From assembly GCA_020342235.1 (NCBI GenBank), contig CP073214.1, positions 806,001 through 870,000 of the forward strand: a DNA stretch of 64,000 nucleotides. Direction: 5' to 3'. The position numbers and the translations under genes are program-made. Under the pieces are notes generated by a model. The model had not been told where the DNA came from. It ran no database searches and saw only the letters and a program-made list of their open reading frames with translations. Source of the stretch: Saccharomycopsis phalli. Taxonomy: Eukaryota > Ascomycota > Saccharomycetes > Ascoideales > Saccharomycopsidaceae. Shown here piece by piece: positions 28,850-38,627 of the stretch. The stretch's first letter is position 1; every line of letters begins with the position of its first letter.

Positions 28850-29899
28850 ATGTCATCCTTGAAAAAATTTAAACCGTTATTGAGCACAAATGGGATTATA
28901 GATGCTATTGGCAATACTCCATTGCTTAGGCTTACTCACTTGAGTGAGCGCAGTGGTCGCAACATCTATGCTAAAGCCGAGTTTATGAGTCCAGGAGGAT
29001 CAATTAAAGACAGAGCCGCAAAATACATTCTTGAAGACGCGGAAAAGAAGGGGCTTCTCAAATCAGGCGGAACTGTCGTTGAAGGAACTGCCGGAAATAC
29101 CGGTATTGGTTTGGCTCATGTCTGTAGAGCAAAAGGCTACAAGTGTGTCATTTACATGCCAGAGACCCAAGCAAAGTCCAAGCTGGATATCCTTCGGAGT
29201 TTGGGAGCTGAAGTACACAGGGTTTCAGTAGTTCCGTTTTCAAACCCAATGAATTTCAACCACCAAGCCAAAAGACACGCTGAGCTGTTGACTAATGCAG
29301 TATGGACAGACCAATTTGACAACGAGGTAAATAAGTTGGCACACTATGAAACTACGGGACCGGAGATATTTTCTCAGTTGAATGGGAAGATTGACGGGTT
29401 TACTTGTAGTGTAGGAACAGGCGGCACACTTTCTGGGATCACCAGATTTTTGCGTGAGAAGTTAGGAAATAAGGTCAAGATTGTGTTGAGCGACCCACCA
29501 GGAGCTGCAATTTACTCATATGTCAAAAGCAAGGGAAAATCGATGGAGTCGGCCGGAAGCTCCTTCACTGAGGGTATTGGGCAAGGTAGAATTACCAACA
29601 ATTTAGCTGGTGAAATCGAACTTTTGGATGACGCTTACAGAATTCCAGACAATGAATCAATTGCCATGTTGTTTGAAATGATAGATACGGAGGGATTGTT
29701 TTTAGGGGGCACAGCTGCCTTGAACTTGGTGGGGGCCCTTAGACTAGCAGAGTCTTTGCCCGAAGGATCCAATGTGGTAACGGTGCTCCCCGACTCTGGT
29801 CATAAGTATAGCGATAGAATCTTAAATAAAGAATGGTTGATTTCCAAGGAGATATATCAAGGAGTCCCTGAGCACTTGAGAAAGTACATCATCCACTAG
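28850..29899 (+). CDS. Cysteine synthase (O-acetylserine sulfhydrylase type)
   Basis: 349 residues of the PLP fold-type II family. The PLP lysine is in SPGGSIKDRA (about residue 53), the substrate loop in EGTAGNTGIGLAHV, the phosphate-binding loop in SVGTGGTLSG, and the C-terminal PDSGHKYSDR site is also present. It would make cysteine from O-acetylserine and sulfide. It resembles filamentous-fungal CysB and Saccharomyces Mcy1 (YGR012W). The N-terminal membrane anchor of Mcy1 is absent and no presequence is clear, so location is unknown. Cystathionine beta-synthase is less likely because the regulatory CBS domains are missing. Confidence 0.88.
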   Translation: MSSLKKFKPLLSTNGIIDAIGNTPLLRLTHLSERSGRNIYAKAEFMSPGGSIKDRAAKYILEDAEKKGLLKSGGTVVEGTAGNTGIGLAHVCRAKGYKCVIYMPETQAKSKLDILRSLGAEVHRVSVVPFSNPMNFNHQAKRHAELLTNAVWTDQFDNEVNKLAHYETTGPEIFSQLNGKIDGFTCSVGTGGTLSGITRFLREKLGNKVKIVLSDPPGAAIYSYVKSKGKSMESAGSSFTEGIGQGRITNNLAGEIELLDDAYRIPDNESIAMLFEMIDTEGLFLGGTAALNLVGALRLAESLPEGSNVVTVLPDSGHKYSDRILNKEWLISKEIYQGVPEHLRKYIIH

Positions 29900-29912
29900 C
29901 ATAAATCGAAGT

Positions 29913-30503
29913 TTATAAAGGACTGTAGTTCTTCAATATATAAAATCCTGTGGACAACAATCCCAAAAAGAATAACATGATAGGAATGGAGTTTTCAAAT
30001 CTTGTAGTGTAGCTGCGTTTGATACCCACTAGCATCAATGCGATTGAGCTATAAAACTCGACTTTTGTGCCCAATTCATCTTCGAGGTAGCCAGCGACTG
30101 CAAAAATGAGCCCAAAAATAGTTCCTGAAATAATAGACGCCAACGACCCTTTTCTGAAATACCCAATTGCTCCTCCAACAAGTAATAGCCCGCTCATTAT
30201 AAAGCCCATTGGTATTGCCATTATATGAAACAACTCAAGGAGAAGTATCCCCAAGTATATAGGTATCACAATATATATTATCAAGTGTCTCTTGAATCTT
30301 CTTCTAGCTTGTTCTAGAATTGGTATCCCGCAGTCTCTGTTATGCTCATGCAAATTGCCTATTAGACTCTCTATATCATTATCATCTTCCGATATAGGCC
30401 AATAATCATTGATCTGATGAAGCTCTTCTGTAGACCCGGTAATGGGATTCTCAAATGTCTTGTAGTCGTCTTTCTTAACTAGCGGCTCTGTTTCTCCGTT
30501 CAT
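29913..30503 (-). CDS. TMEM14-like membrane protein with N-terminal extension
   Basis: 196 residues. Residues about 95-190 fit the TMEM14 (UPF0136) family: GLLLVGGAIGYFRKGSLAS, then FGLIFAVAGYLEDELG and GFYILKNYSPL, with four predicted membrane spans. An additional span (LIIYIVIPIYLGILLLELFH) and a roughly 70-residue acidic cytosolic-type leader precede it. Usual yeast members are only 100-120 residues long. TMEM14 proteins are small mitochondrial or ER membrane proteins with roles suggested in haem or lipid handling. The specific role here is unknown. It ends only 13 bp from the convergent cysteine synthase stop codon. Confidence 0.75.
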   Translation of the reverse strand: MNGETEPLVKKDDYKTFENPITGSTEELHQINDYWPISEDDNDIESLIGNLHEHNRDCGIPILEQARRRFKRHLIIYIVIPIYLGILLLELFHIMAIPMGFIMSGLLLVGGAIGYFRKGSLASIISGTIFGLIFAVAGYLEDELGTKVEFYSSIALMLVGIKRSYTTRFENSIPIMLFFLGLLSTGFYILKNYSPL

Positions 30504-30847
30504 ACCGATGCTTAAGCTGGTGGTCGAGGTAGGTCACTTCAATATTAGCATGTATGGTGATGTGTGACCTGCGTGGAGTAGGCAGAAATATACATGAGCA
30601 TATATGCCAGTGTATCTGAGGCGCCTAGCTATGCCAGGAACTATTTGTTTGGAAATTTTGCCCAAATATTTTTATTTCTATTCTTGATATACTGGTATTG
30701 ATGAAATTTCTTTGTATGAATGAACGTTCGTGATGTCCTGTGGAAAATACCAAATTGGGTAATATGTAAACAAGACTAATTTCAAGTAAGACCTTTTAAT
30801 TAGTTGATATCTGCCAAAATCCGCTGACATACAAATTCAACTTCCGA
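30504..30847. promoter_or_regulatory. Divergent spacer TMEM14-like / GCK-III kinase
   Basis: 344 bp of AT-rich spacer between two divergently transcribed genes. I see no specific factor site worth naming and no open frame with coding character. Confidence 0.4.
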
Positions 30848-32575
30848 ATGGCAAGGGTATATTCTGCGGACCAATTTGTATTGTTGGACCCTTTAGGACA
30901 AGGCTCCTTTGGAATAGTATATAAAGCATTGGATAAAATTACAAACCAATTAGTAGCAATCAAGCAAATAGATCTAGAGAGCAGTGACGAAGATATTGAC
31001 GAAATCCAAAAAGAAATCACAATACTATCGACTTGCAAATTCCCCCAGATCATAAAATACTATGGGTGCTATGTCAACAGCTACAAGTTATCCATCATCA
31101 TGGAAATTCTCAATGGTGGCTCCTGTCTTGACTTACTAGTGAGTGTCAATTACTTCAAGGAAGCACATATAGCCATTATATGCCGGGAAATAATACGAGC
31201 ACTTCACTACTTGCACCAGAACAACAAAATCCATCGAGATATCAAGGCAGCTAATATCTTGATAGATGACAACAGTGGTGACGTCAAAATGGTGGACTTT
31301 GGCGTGGCTACACAATTGTCCAATAACTTGTCCAAGCGAAACACTTTTGTGGGTACTCCTTTTTGGATGAGCCCTGAGGTAATATTGCAGCATGATTACA
31401 ACTACAAGACCGATATTTGGTCCTTGGGAATTACTGCGATAGAGTTGGCTCTTGGCAAACCACCACTATCTAACATCCACCCGTTGAAAGTGTTGTTTCT
31501 TATTCCAAAGAACCAGGCTCCTGTCCTTCCAAGTAAGAGTCCTTTCACCAAGGAAGCATACAGCAAGGATTTTCAAAGCTTTGTCAAGTGCTGTTTGCAA
31601 AAGTCCTCCAGCCAACGGCCTACTGCCAAGCAACTATTAAATCACCCATTTATCAAAAAGGCAGGAAAAAACGCCGAGCTTTTAGACGTTGTTTACATGA
31701 AGCGAAAGTTGGATGCCCGAGTAACTTCAAAAGCCCATCCCCAGCCTATAGAGCCTATAAAGTCTCCACAGCGAGTAGAGTCAATATCCACTCAAATCAC
31801 GTTTGATTTCGATGACCTGAAAATAGAAGATGATAAGCTCACACCAACAGGCTCGGTATCCTCTCACTCCCCTCCTACGTCAATAATTTCAAGAAGAAAC
31901 ATTTCACCAGTGTCGGTGACTTCTAGTGAAGCTACTCCGTCAAGACGAAAGAGACACTCAAATATTGAGTCATTTAGCAAACTCAATTTAGGTTCACCAC
32001 CTTCTCCTAAGAAGCTGGAAACCAAGTCCCGGCACAGAATGACCAAGTCCCAAAGCAACTACTCAATTCCAAAATCCGTCAGCAGCACACAGTCCTCCCT
32101 ACCTCGCTCCAAGTCACAGATAATAGAGGATCCTTTCAAAGTAAGCAGTAACAGCAAAAGCAGCTTTTTCGACTTTGAAATCAAGGAAAGCCGTCATGAA
32201 AATTCTACTTTTAACGGATTTGATAAACAGGATCCTTGCCATGCACAATTCTTGGAGTACACTAATAACTGCTTAGACAACATCAAAGACAATCTCGAGT
32301 CAACAGATCAGCTTCTGAAATTCCAAGCCTTGAATGACCAGTTTGCCGGTTTCAAACAGCAAGACTTCCCAATGCTACAAGCCTATCTTAAAGATCTTCT
32401 TACTCAAATATCTGCGGGTTCCCAGCAAGACGGCGCTCCGTCCGAGTTGTTCAAGCAGATCATACCTGACGTACTAATGGGATCGAAGCCTGTACGCTCC
32501 AAGAGACCTGGGGATGATATTGAGGAATTATTACTTAGTAGATGGGCTGAAGGCGTATTAGAACGATGGGATTAG
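30848..32575 (+). CDS. Ste20-family GCK-III protein kinase (Kic1/Sps1 type)
   Basis: 575 residues. The kinase domain is N-terminal (about 10-265): glycine loop LGQGSFGIVYKA, Lys in VAIKQIDL, catalytic loop HRDIKAANILI, DFG in MVDFGVATQL and the GCK signature GTPFWMSPEVI. A Ser-rich linker and a conserved C-terminal region follow (about 450-575). Kinase-first order and the activation-loop sequence place it in germinal-centre kinase subfamily III with Saccharomyces Kic1 and Sps1 and human MST3/4. Kic1 acts in the RAM network for cell separation and polarity; Sps1 in sporulation. The length lies between Sps1 (490) and Kic1 (1080), so I give no symbol. Confidence 0.88.
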   Translation: MARVYSADQFVLLDPLGQGSFGIVYKALDKITNQLVAIKQIDLESSDEDIDEIQKEITILSTCKFPQIIKYYGCYVNSYKLSIIMEILNGGSCLDLLVSVNYFKEAHIAIICREIIRALHYLHQNNKIHRDIKAANILIDDNSGDVKMVDFGVATQLSNNLSKRNTFVGTPFWMSPEVILQHDYNYKTDIWSLGITAIELALGKPPLSNIHPLKVLFLIPKNQAPVLPSKSPFTKEAYSKDFQSFVKCCLQKSSSQRPTAKQLLNHPFIKKAGKNAELLDVVYMKRKLDARVTSKAHPQPIEPIKSPQRVESISTQITFDFDDLKIEDDKLTPTGSVSSHSPPTSIISRRNISPVSVTSSEATPSRRKRHSNIESFSKLNLGSPPSPKKLETKSRHRMTKSQSNYSIPKSVSSTQSSLPRSKSQIIEDPFKVSSNSKSSFFDFEIKESRHENSTFNGFDKQDPCHAQFLEYTNNCLDNIKDNLESTDQLLKFQALNDQFAGFKQQDFPMLQAYLKDLLTQISAGSQQDGAPSELFKQIIPDVLMGSKPVRSKRPGDDIEELLLSRWAEGVLERWD

Positions 32576-32923
32576 ACTTTAGACTGTTGAGTCTATATTA
32601 TATTTACTTCTTTATTTATATTTTATACATGTTTTACTTTTTGATTTTCTCCCATTGGCGGTAATTCTGATAGCCTCACTTAGTTGATGATTTGGCCGCA
32701 TAATTCCGGTAAGTCCATGTAAGTTCCGGTGGAATTATATATCTACACAAAAAAAAATTTTCTATATAACTCGGGGCAGTTTTACACCATCTCTAGTTTG
32801 AAGAATATTAGGTTTGCTTGTCTAACAGAAGTTGAACAAACTTACGACTGGTTAATGTCAAAGGAATTTTTAAGAATAGTCTCTCATCCAGCAAAGCCTA
32901 GATAACATAACTTATAGTGAAAA
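32576..32923. promoter_or_regulatory. SPE2 promoter and leader
   Basis: 348 bp between the kinase stop and the SPE2 ATG. It has a poly(A)/poly(T) switch near 32750 and then a possible uORF at 32855-32905. No other gene is seen. Confidence 0.45.
32855..32905 (+). promoter_or_regulatory. Possible uORF in the SPE2 leader
   Basis: ATG followed by 15 sense codons and a TAA (peptide MSKEFLRIVSHPAKPR), ending 18 nt before the SPE2 start codon. It would be regulatory only if the transcript starts upstream of 32855, which cannot be seen here. S-adenosylmethionine decarboxylase mRNAs of animals and plants carry polyamine-responsive uORFs, though with different peptides. Confidence 0.4.
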
Positions 32924-34009
32924 ATGACACCATCTATTGCACATGACTCTTTCATCAATCATGAGGTATCTGATACTCTCGATTCTACTGACGCATTTGA
33001 AGGTCCTGAAAAGTTACTTGAATTGTGGTTGGCTCCCGGGCCAACTCTTCCTGGAAAGGGACTTCGGTCCATTCCACTTGATGAGTTGGAGGATCTTTTG
33101 GACTTGATTCATTGCAAAATTCTATCTAAGATAAGCTCAGTTGATATCGATTCTTATTTACTTTCTGAATCTTCGATGTTTGTGTTTAATCATAAGATCA
33201 TCTTAAAGACTTGTGGGACTACAACCACCTTGTTGTGCTTGGAAAGACTTTTACATTTACTTTCAAAATACTTAAATTGGAACTTGAAGAGCACAGTGCC
33301 ATTTAAGATTTTCTATTCTAGAAGATCATTTATGTTTCCTCACAAACAGGTTGAGTTGCACCAAAACTGGGACAATGAAATCAAGTACTTGGAGAAATTT
33401 TTTCCAAAAGGAGACTCTTATATTGTAGGCCGGTCCAATAAAGATCACTGGCATTTGTTCACGGCAGGAAATGGCTTTGTTGAAAAAAGCGCCGTAGGAT
33501 TTAGTGATCAGACTTTTGAAATCCTCATGACTGAGCTCTCTCCTGTGTGTGCCAAAAAGTACATGTATGACCATTCCGAAAGTTTTGATGGGCACGTAAA
33601 GGGGTTGAAGACATTCAATTCTAGTGGATTAGGAGAATTATACGACACTTCTGCCATTAAAAGTGACTGTTTTGGGTTTTCTCCCTGTGGATTTTCATCC
33701 AATAGTGTTGTTGGGAATGATAACTATTACACTCTCCACATCACCCCAGAGCAAGGATGGTCGTATGCTAGTTTTGAAACAAATGTTGACCCTAAACAAT
33801 TCAAAACTAATAACTTGGAGGTCTTGAAGAAAATATTAAAAATATTTTCTCCTAAAAAGTTCAGTTTTACTATTTTTGAGCTTAAGGATTCCAAATCTAA
33901 CCTTGAGTTATTAAAGGACGCTTCAATTGAGGGTTATACAAGAGCTGAAAAAATTACTTATGAAATTGACGATTATGAGTTGTTATATGTTAACTTTGCC
34001 AAATGTTGA
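32924..34009 (+). CDS. SPE2: S-adenosylmethionine decarboxylase
   Basis: 361 residues (Saccharomyces 396). The proenzyme self-cleavage site is clear in YLLSESSMFVF: cleavage before the Ser makes the pyruvoyl cofactor. Further family residues are in LKTCGTTTTL (catalytic Cys), FSPCGFSSN and HITPEQGWSYASFE. The enzyme provides the aminopropyl donor for spermidine and spermine in the cytosol. Start at the ATG following a possible uORF; it is convergent with AFG3. Confidence 0.97.
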   Translation: MTPSIAHDSFINHEVSDTLDSTDAFEGPEKLLELWLAPGPTLPGKGLRSIPLDELEDLLDLIHCKILSKISSVDIDSYLLSESSMFVFNHKIILKTCGTTTTLLCLERLLHLLSKYLNWNLKSTVPFKIFYSRRSFMFPHKQVELHQNWDNEIKYLEKFFPKGDSYIVGRSNKDHWHLFTAGNGFVEKSAVGFSDQTFEILMTELSPVCAKKYMYDHSESFDGHVKGLKTFNSSGLGELYDTSAIKSDCFGFSPCGFSSNSVVGNDNYYTLHITPEQGWSYASFETNVDPKQFKTNNLEVLKKILKIFSPKKFSFTIFELKDSKSNLELLKDASIEGYTRAEKITYEIDDYELLYVNFAKC

Positions 34010-34079
34010 ATTGTTTTTTGAATAATTGTAGATTACATGACATTCTCATCATAGTGTTATTTTTATTTACACGGTTCTT

Positions 34080-36611
34080 TTATTTGTCTAAATACTTTTC
34101 AAATGCATCATTTTGTTCAGGAAATGGTCTTTTGCCCAATAGCCGTATCATATCTTCTCTGGTAATCACTTCTTTGGCAATGAGCAATTGTGCAACCTTT
34201 TCAACATCTGCCGCTTTCTCGACTAAAAGATTTTTGCATCGTTCATGGGCTTCACTGATAATTCTTCTCACTTCCTCATCAATCAACTCAGCAGTCAGCT
34301 CCGAAAAAGGTTTTGTCAAATCATTTTCGTCCTTCCGTTCGTAATTAATGTATCCCAACTTGTCACTCATCCCAAGCGAAGTCACCATAGCAGTTGCCAT
34401 TCTTGTGACCTTCTTGAAATCATCAGACGCACCGCTAGTGACAGAGCTAAAATGCAATTCTTCAGATACTCTTCCACCCAAGGTCATGGTTAATCTGTCC
34501 TTCAACTGCTGAACAGACATGAGATAGATATCTGGAGGCAAATACTGGGCGTACCCAAGAGCACCCTGTCCTCTTGGAATGATACTTACTTTCAATAAAG
34601 GATCTGCAAATTGCAAAAACCATCCGCAAACAGCATGACCAGCTTCATGGTACGCAACAACCTTCTTTTCTTCTGGAGAGAGTAACTTGGACTTTCTTTC
34701 AATACCCCCAATCACTCTTTCAATCGCCTTCTCAAAATGAACAAGCTCCACCTTCTCACAATTGTTTCTGGCAGCAATCAATGCAGCTTCGTTACATACA
34801 TTGGCAATATCGGCACCTGAAAACCCTGGGGTCAACGCAGCTAATTTGCCATTAATCTCCTCAATACTTGTATCTAGCTTCAACTTCTTCATGTGGACTG
34901 AGAAAATATCCTTGCGACCCTCCAATTCTGGTTTGTCGACATGAACATGTCTATCAAATCTTCCAGGTCTAAGCAATGCTTGGTCTAACACATCTGCTCT
35001 ATTAGTTCCTGCCAACACCACCACGTGATCAGATGATTCAAAGCCGTCCATCTCAACCAACAATTGATTTAACGTTGTTTCCCTCTCATCATTAGATCCA
35101 CTGAAATTTCCTTTAGTTCTGGCTTTCCCAATGGCATCAATCTCATCGATAAATATAATCGAAGGAGCATTGGCTCTAGCAACCTTGAATAAATCACGCA
35201 CTCTCAGAGCACCAACACCCACAAACATTTCAACAAATTCGGATCCAGACACAGAATAGAATGGGACACCTGCTTCTCCTGCAGTAGCCTTAGCTAAAAG
35301 AGTTTTACCAGTTCCTGGTGGTCCAGACAACACGGCACCTCTTGGAATTTTTGCTCCGAGTTTTTCATACTTGGATGGGTTCTTTAAAAACTTTACAAAC
35401 TCCATAATTTCTTCCTTGGCTTCGTCGCATCCGGCGACATCTTTGAAGTTAACTTTAACATTTTTATCAATGTTGAATCTCTTTGCCTTTGATTTTCCAA
35501 CACCAAACATTCCACCGCCGATACCTCCTCCACCACCAGCGGATCTTTTAGTCAACCAAATTAATCCACCGATCATCAAAAAAGAAGGTAATAATTGCAT
35601 CAGTGACTTAAAAATATTAATGCCTGTGACGTACGAAACAGGGATTCTAAAATCATCGGCGATATTCAACTCGTCTTGAGCCTGGCTCAAATTTTTCTCA
35701 AAGCTTTCCACCGAGCCAATGGAGAAAACATAGACGACATCATTCAACTGCAGTTTTCCATTTTCATTTAAGATAACTTCGGCTGTCAATTTATTTACAA
35801 CCGTGATTCCTTTAACAAACCCTTTATTCAAAAGGTCCTTTCTAAACTCCTGGAAACTAATCAGCTTAGTGTTCGAGGAAGAACCACTGGAACTAAGCAT
35901 GTAAGCAATTCCGATAGTGATCATGACGTCCCAAATTGAGAGCTTGAGCTCAAAGACCTTTGGCTGCTGAGAATCAGTCTTCAGCTTACCATCTTTATTT
36001 TCAGGATCCTCCTTGGATTTCTTAGGCTCTTGTTCATTTTTCTCTTTATTTTCCTGTTGTTCCTCAGTTGATTCATGCTTTTTACTAGTCTCTCTGATGT
36101 TAGATTTCGACTCATCCACATTCTCCAGTTTACGGGTTGGACCTTTCAACCTCGATAAAAGCTCTGCATTCATCTCATTTTGCAATTCTTTTTCCTTGGC
36201 TCTTAATTTTTTGTCTTCCTCTAAAATCATTTGCTCAATTTCCTCGTCACTAAGAGGCTTCTCATCCTCCTTAGATTTTGAGTTATCCGAGACATTATCC
36301 TTTGGCAGTTGTCTCCTATCCTTGGTATAGTTCAATTGCTTTTGTACTTCTTGAAGAGTTTTTTCCAAAACTTTTCTTTTTTCTTCCGGGGACTTGGAGC
36401 TTTGCATCTCCTTGAAAGTCTCGCGAATTACTCTAAATCCATTCTTTGCCACTCCTCCATTGGCTTCCCAGCTATCATCACCAGGTTCTTTGGGTGGATC
36501 ATGCTTTTGGTACGCTAATCCCAGTACATGAATTCCGCGACAGAGTACTAACCGGTTGGAGCAGGAATATATCCTCCTGGACCCAACCTTTAATATTCTC
36601 ATACGCAACAT
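34080..36611 (-). CDS. AFG3: Mitochondrial m-AAA protease subunit Afg3
   Basis: About 843 residues from the ATG at 36611 ([13 protein letters not shown]), with a basic presequence; the frame opens upstream at a TTG. Two membrane spans flank an intermembrane-space domain (about 220-360). The AAA+ domain has Walker A GPPGTGKT, Walker [12 protein letters not shown] and the SRH region [19 protein letters not shown]. The zinc protease site is [13 protein letters not shown]-terminal residues such as [15 protein letters not shown] and [14 protein letters not shown] match Afg3 (Yta10) better than Yta12. It degrades unassembled inner-membrane proteins and matures ribosomal protein bL32m. A CTG codon (minus strand, 35205-35207) stands at an invariant Ser. 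Confidence 0.93.
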   Translation of the reverse strand: MLRMRILKVGSRRIYSCSNRLVLCRGIHVLGLAYQKHDPPKEPGDDSWEANGGVAKNGFRVIRETFKEMQSSKSPEEKRKVLEKTLQEVQKQLNYTKDRRQLPKDNVSDNSKSKEDEKPLSDEEIEQMILEEDKKLRAKEKELQNEMNAELLSRLKGPTRKLENVDESKSNIRETSKKHESTEEQQENKEKNEQEPKKSKEDPENKDGKLKTDSQQPKVFELKLSIWDVMITIGIAYMLSSSGSSSNTKLISFQEFRKDLLNKGFVKGITVVNKLTAEVILNENGKLQLNDVVYVFSIGSVESFEKNLSQAQDELNIADDFRIPVSYVTGINIFKSLMQLLPSFLMIGGLIWLTKRSAGGGGGIGGGMFGVGKSKAKRFNIDKNVKVNFKDVAGCDEAKEEIMEFVKFLKNPSKYEKLGAKIPRGAVLSGPPGTGKTLLAKATAGEAGVPFYSVSGSEFVEMFVGVGALRVRDLFKVARANAPSIIFIDEIDAIGKARTKGNFSGSNDERETTLNQLLVEMDGFESSDHVVVLAGTNRADVLDQALLRPGRFDRHVHVDKPELEGRKDIFSVHMKKLKLDTSIEEINGKLAALTPGFSGADIANVCNEAALIAARNNCEKVELVHFEKAIERVIGGIERKSKLLSPEEKKVVAYHEAGHAVCGWFLQFADPLLKVSIIPRGQGALGYAQYLPPDIYLMSVQQLKDRLTMTLGGRVSEELHFSSVTSGASDDFKKVTRMATAMVTSLGMSDKLGYINYERKDENDLTKPFSELTAELIDEEVRRIISEAHERCKNLLVEKAADVEKVAQLLIAKEVITREDMIRLLGKRPFPEQNDAFEKYLDK

Positions 36612-36734
36612 GGTGTAGTAGTCAGTCACCGGGATTTGAACGCCGACTTTGTCAATTTCTGTGGTTTTGAGCCATGTTGGAACAATACATGATACGGGTG
36701 TCAATTAGAATATAATTGATAATTACAAAAGTTA

Positions 36735-38627
36735 CTATACAAGTATGAAATTACTTAAATTCTCCTGAGAATTCATATTCTCCAATGTTGGATACAGCGG
36801 TATTCTCGTGATGCTGTAAGGAATAATTGGTGAACCGGGCTCAGTCAATTCCTGATCCATAGAGTCTTGTATTGTATCTTGTGAGAAACTTCGCGACCGG
36901 TCCCAATAGTAAGGTTTCCTTGACGGCATTTCCTCTCTGATACTCTTTGGAGGTAGGTTGAATTCTGTGGAAATCTGTGTTGCTTTCGAATTTGGAAGAA
37001 CGGTTTCATATAATTTTCCCGCAGTCTCGATAGGAGTCTCTCTATGACGGAAAGGTTTGAAAGGAGAAAGTACCGTGATGTCGTTATGTAGCTTGACAAA
37101 CTTCTTCTTGAGAGAATTTTTGCCTAGTATTTTGTCCTTGTGAAGAATGTCTGTTTGGAGATTGCCATACACAAGAACTTTATGCGTTCTAGATACAAAT
37201 GCAGTTGTGAAGGAAGGAAGAATCGTATCTGGTATTCTTAGTTCTAATGAATCCATTCTCGGTGCGGTTTTTTTACCTTTGTCGGAAGCGTTCCAAAAGT
37301 ACTTTCTGGGGAAAAACCTGTAGTGTATTTCTTTTCTGTAAACCGTGAGGTGTGTTGTTGGATCTTCATATGCTTCAAATGCCTCGTCCTGTAATGGTAT
37401 TTCATAGTTGAAGTTCATGTCGGTTTTCAAGATATTAATGGTGCTATGCTCTTTCTTATCAAGGCGGTTGACCGGCCTGGTGATGGATATAATATCGATG
37501 GACATATTATTGATGTAGATGGAGTTGATTTTCGCTCCGCCATATGAGTAAATTAAATCTGGTCTGTTTGAAGAAACAATATACAACTTGAAATCTGCTA
37601 GTTGGCCCGCTTGGATTCTGCCACCATTGGTCAATTCGAGTTGAAAGAAAATCAGGCTCAGAGGATAAGCTCTGAGACACTTTAATTCACTGTGCATCAC
37701 AGATTTTAACAGTACTTTCTTCAGAAAACTGTGCTGCAGAATGACACTATTGAGAAATTCGTCTGTATCTGCGCTGGATGCAGTACTTGTGCTCATAAGC
37801 CTTGTTTCTTCTGACATTATACTGGCTTGAGAACTGGTATTACTACTGTGGCTGATGAACAGAAGAGTATTCAACAGTGTTCTAGAACTGACCGACAGCA
37901 AGGAAATGGGTTTCTTGAACAACCTACGCCCTGTGCTGCTATGATGTAGACTTTCAGTCAGTGCAAAAGACCCAAGTCGCTGGGAGCTATGAAGTTTGTC
38001 AAGAAGTTTGACTGGAACTTGAAATATATTTTCTGTTTGACAAGTCACTAGTGCGCTGCAGTTTCTTCCATGCGGATATAGTGGCTGTCTTGGCATAAAC
38101 TGAATCGGGCTTGTCGCGGACTGTATTATTTTCAAATCTTTGCCTTTGAGGAACAATTTCACCTTATAGTTGATACAGGCATACAGAGATTCATTAAATG
38201 TAGGGGGAATCATTTGCAAGAGGTCATTAGTATCATATCCATTGATGTTCCCTTTAGAATTATCAGAGCCATCATACTCTATGTTTCTGTCTGGAATCTT
38301 TATACTAAAAGGAAGCACATGTTTCCCAGCAGGAAGTGAATATACCCGTTTGTTTTCTTCGTCTTTCGACAAGTGGTCATTTCTAATGCCCGGGAACAAT
38401 CGTTTCTTTATATATAGCACTCTGTAAAGACCTTCTGTGATGTACGATGTCTTTGCCTTATTTCTTATTAAACCATCAAGGACTATATCTATGCAGTTAA
38501 TGAGAAGCGGAGTGTGCGCTTCGACAATTGCGTTTCCAATGATACAATCGTGGTTGGTGTAAACATTGCTTGCTCTAGGAATACTGGTCACTTGAAGAGT
38601 GACGGTGCATTCACTGCTTTCTTTCAT
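36735..38627 (-). CDS. Arrestin-like protein (alpha-arrestin family)
   Basis: About 630 residues from the ATG at 38627 (MKESSECTVTLQV); the longer frame starts at a TTG. The N-terminal half has the strand pattern of an arrestin-N domain, including CIDIVLDGLIRNKAK, YSLPAGKHVLPFSIKIP, the usual IPPTF-type turn and YACINYKVKLFLKG. The C-terminal half reads as an arrestin-C domain with a Ser/Thr-rich tail. Yeast alpha-arrestins link the ubiquitin ligase Rsp5 to membrane transporters. No classical PPxY motif is visible, which is unusual for that role. The exact orthologue is not recognised. Confidence 0.72.
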   Translation of the reverse strand: MKESSECTVTLQVTSIPRASNVYTNHDCIIGNAIVEAHTPLLINCIDIVLDGLIRNKAKTSYITEGLYRVLYIKKRLFPGIRNDHLSKDEENKRVYSLPAGKHVLPFSIKIPDRNIEYDGSDNSKGNINGYDTNDLLQMIPPTFNESLYACINYKVKLFLKGKDLKIIQSATSPIQFMPRQPLYPHGRNCSALVTCQTENIFQVPVKLLDKLHSSQRLGSFALTESLHHSSTGRRLFKKPISLLSVSSRTLLNTLLFISHSSNTSSQASIMSEETRLMSTSTASSADTDEFLNSVILQHSFLKKVLLKSVMHSELKCLRAYPLSLIFFQLELTNGGRIQAGQLADFKLYIVSSNRPDLIYSYGGAKINSIYINNMSIDIISITRPVNRLDKKEHSTINILKTDMNFNYEIPLQDEAFEAYEDPTTHLTVYRKEIHYRFFPRKYFWNASDKGKKTAPRMDSLELRIPDTILPSFTTAFVSRTHKVLVYGNLQTDILHKDKILGKNSLKKKFVKLHNDITVLSPFKPFRHRETPIETAGKLYETVLPNSKATQISTEFNLPPKSIREEMPSRKPYYWDRSRSFSQDTIQDSMDQELTEPGSPIIPYSITRIPLYPTLENMNSQENLSNFILV

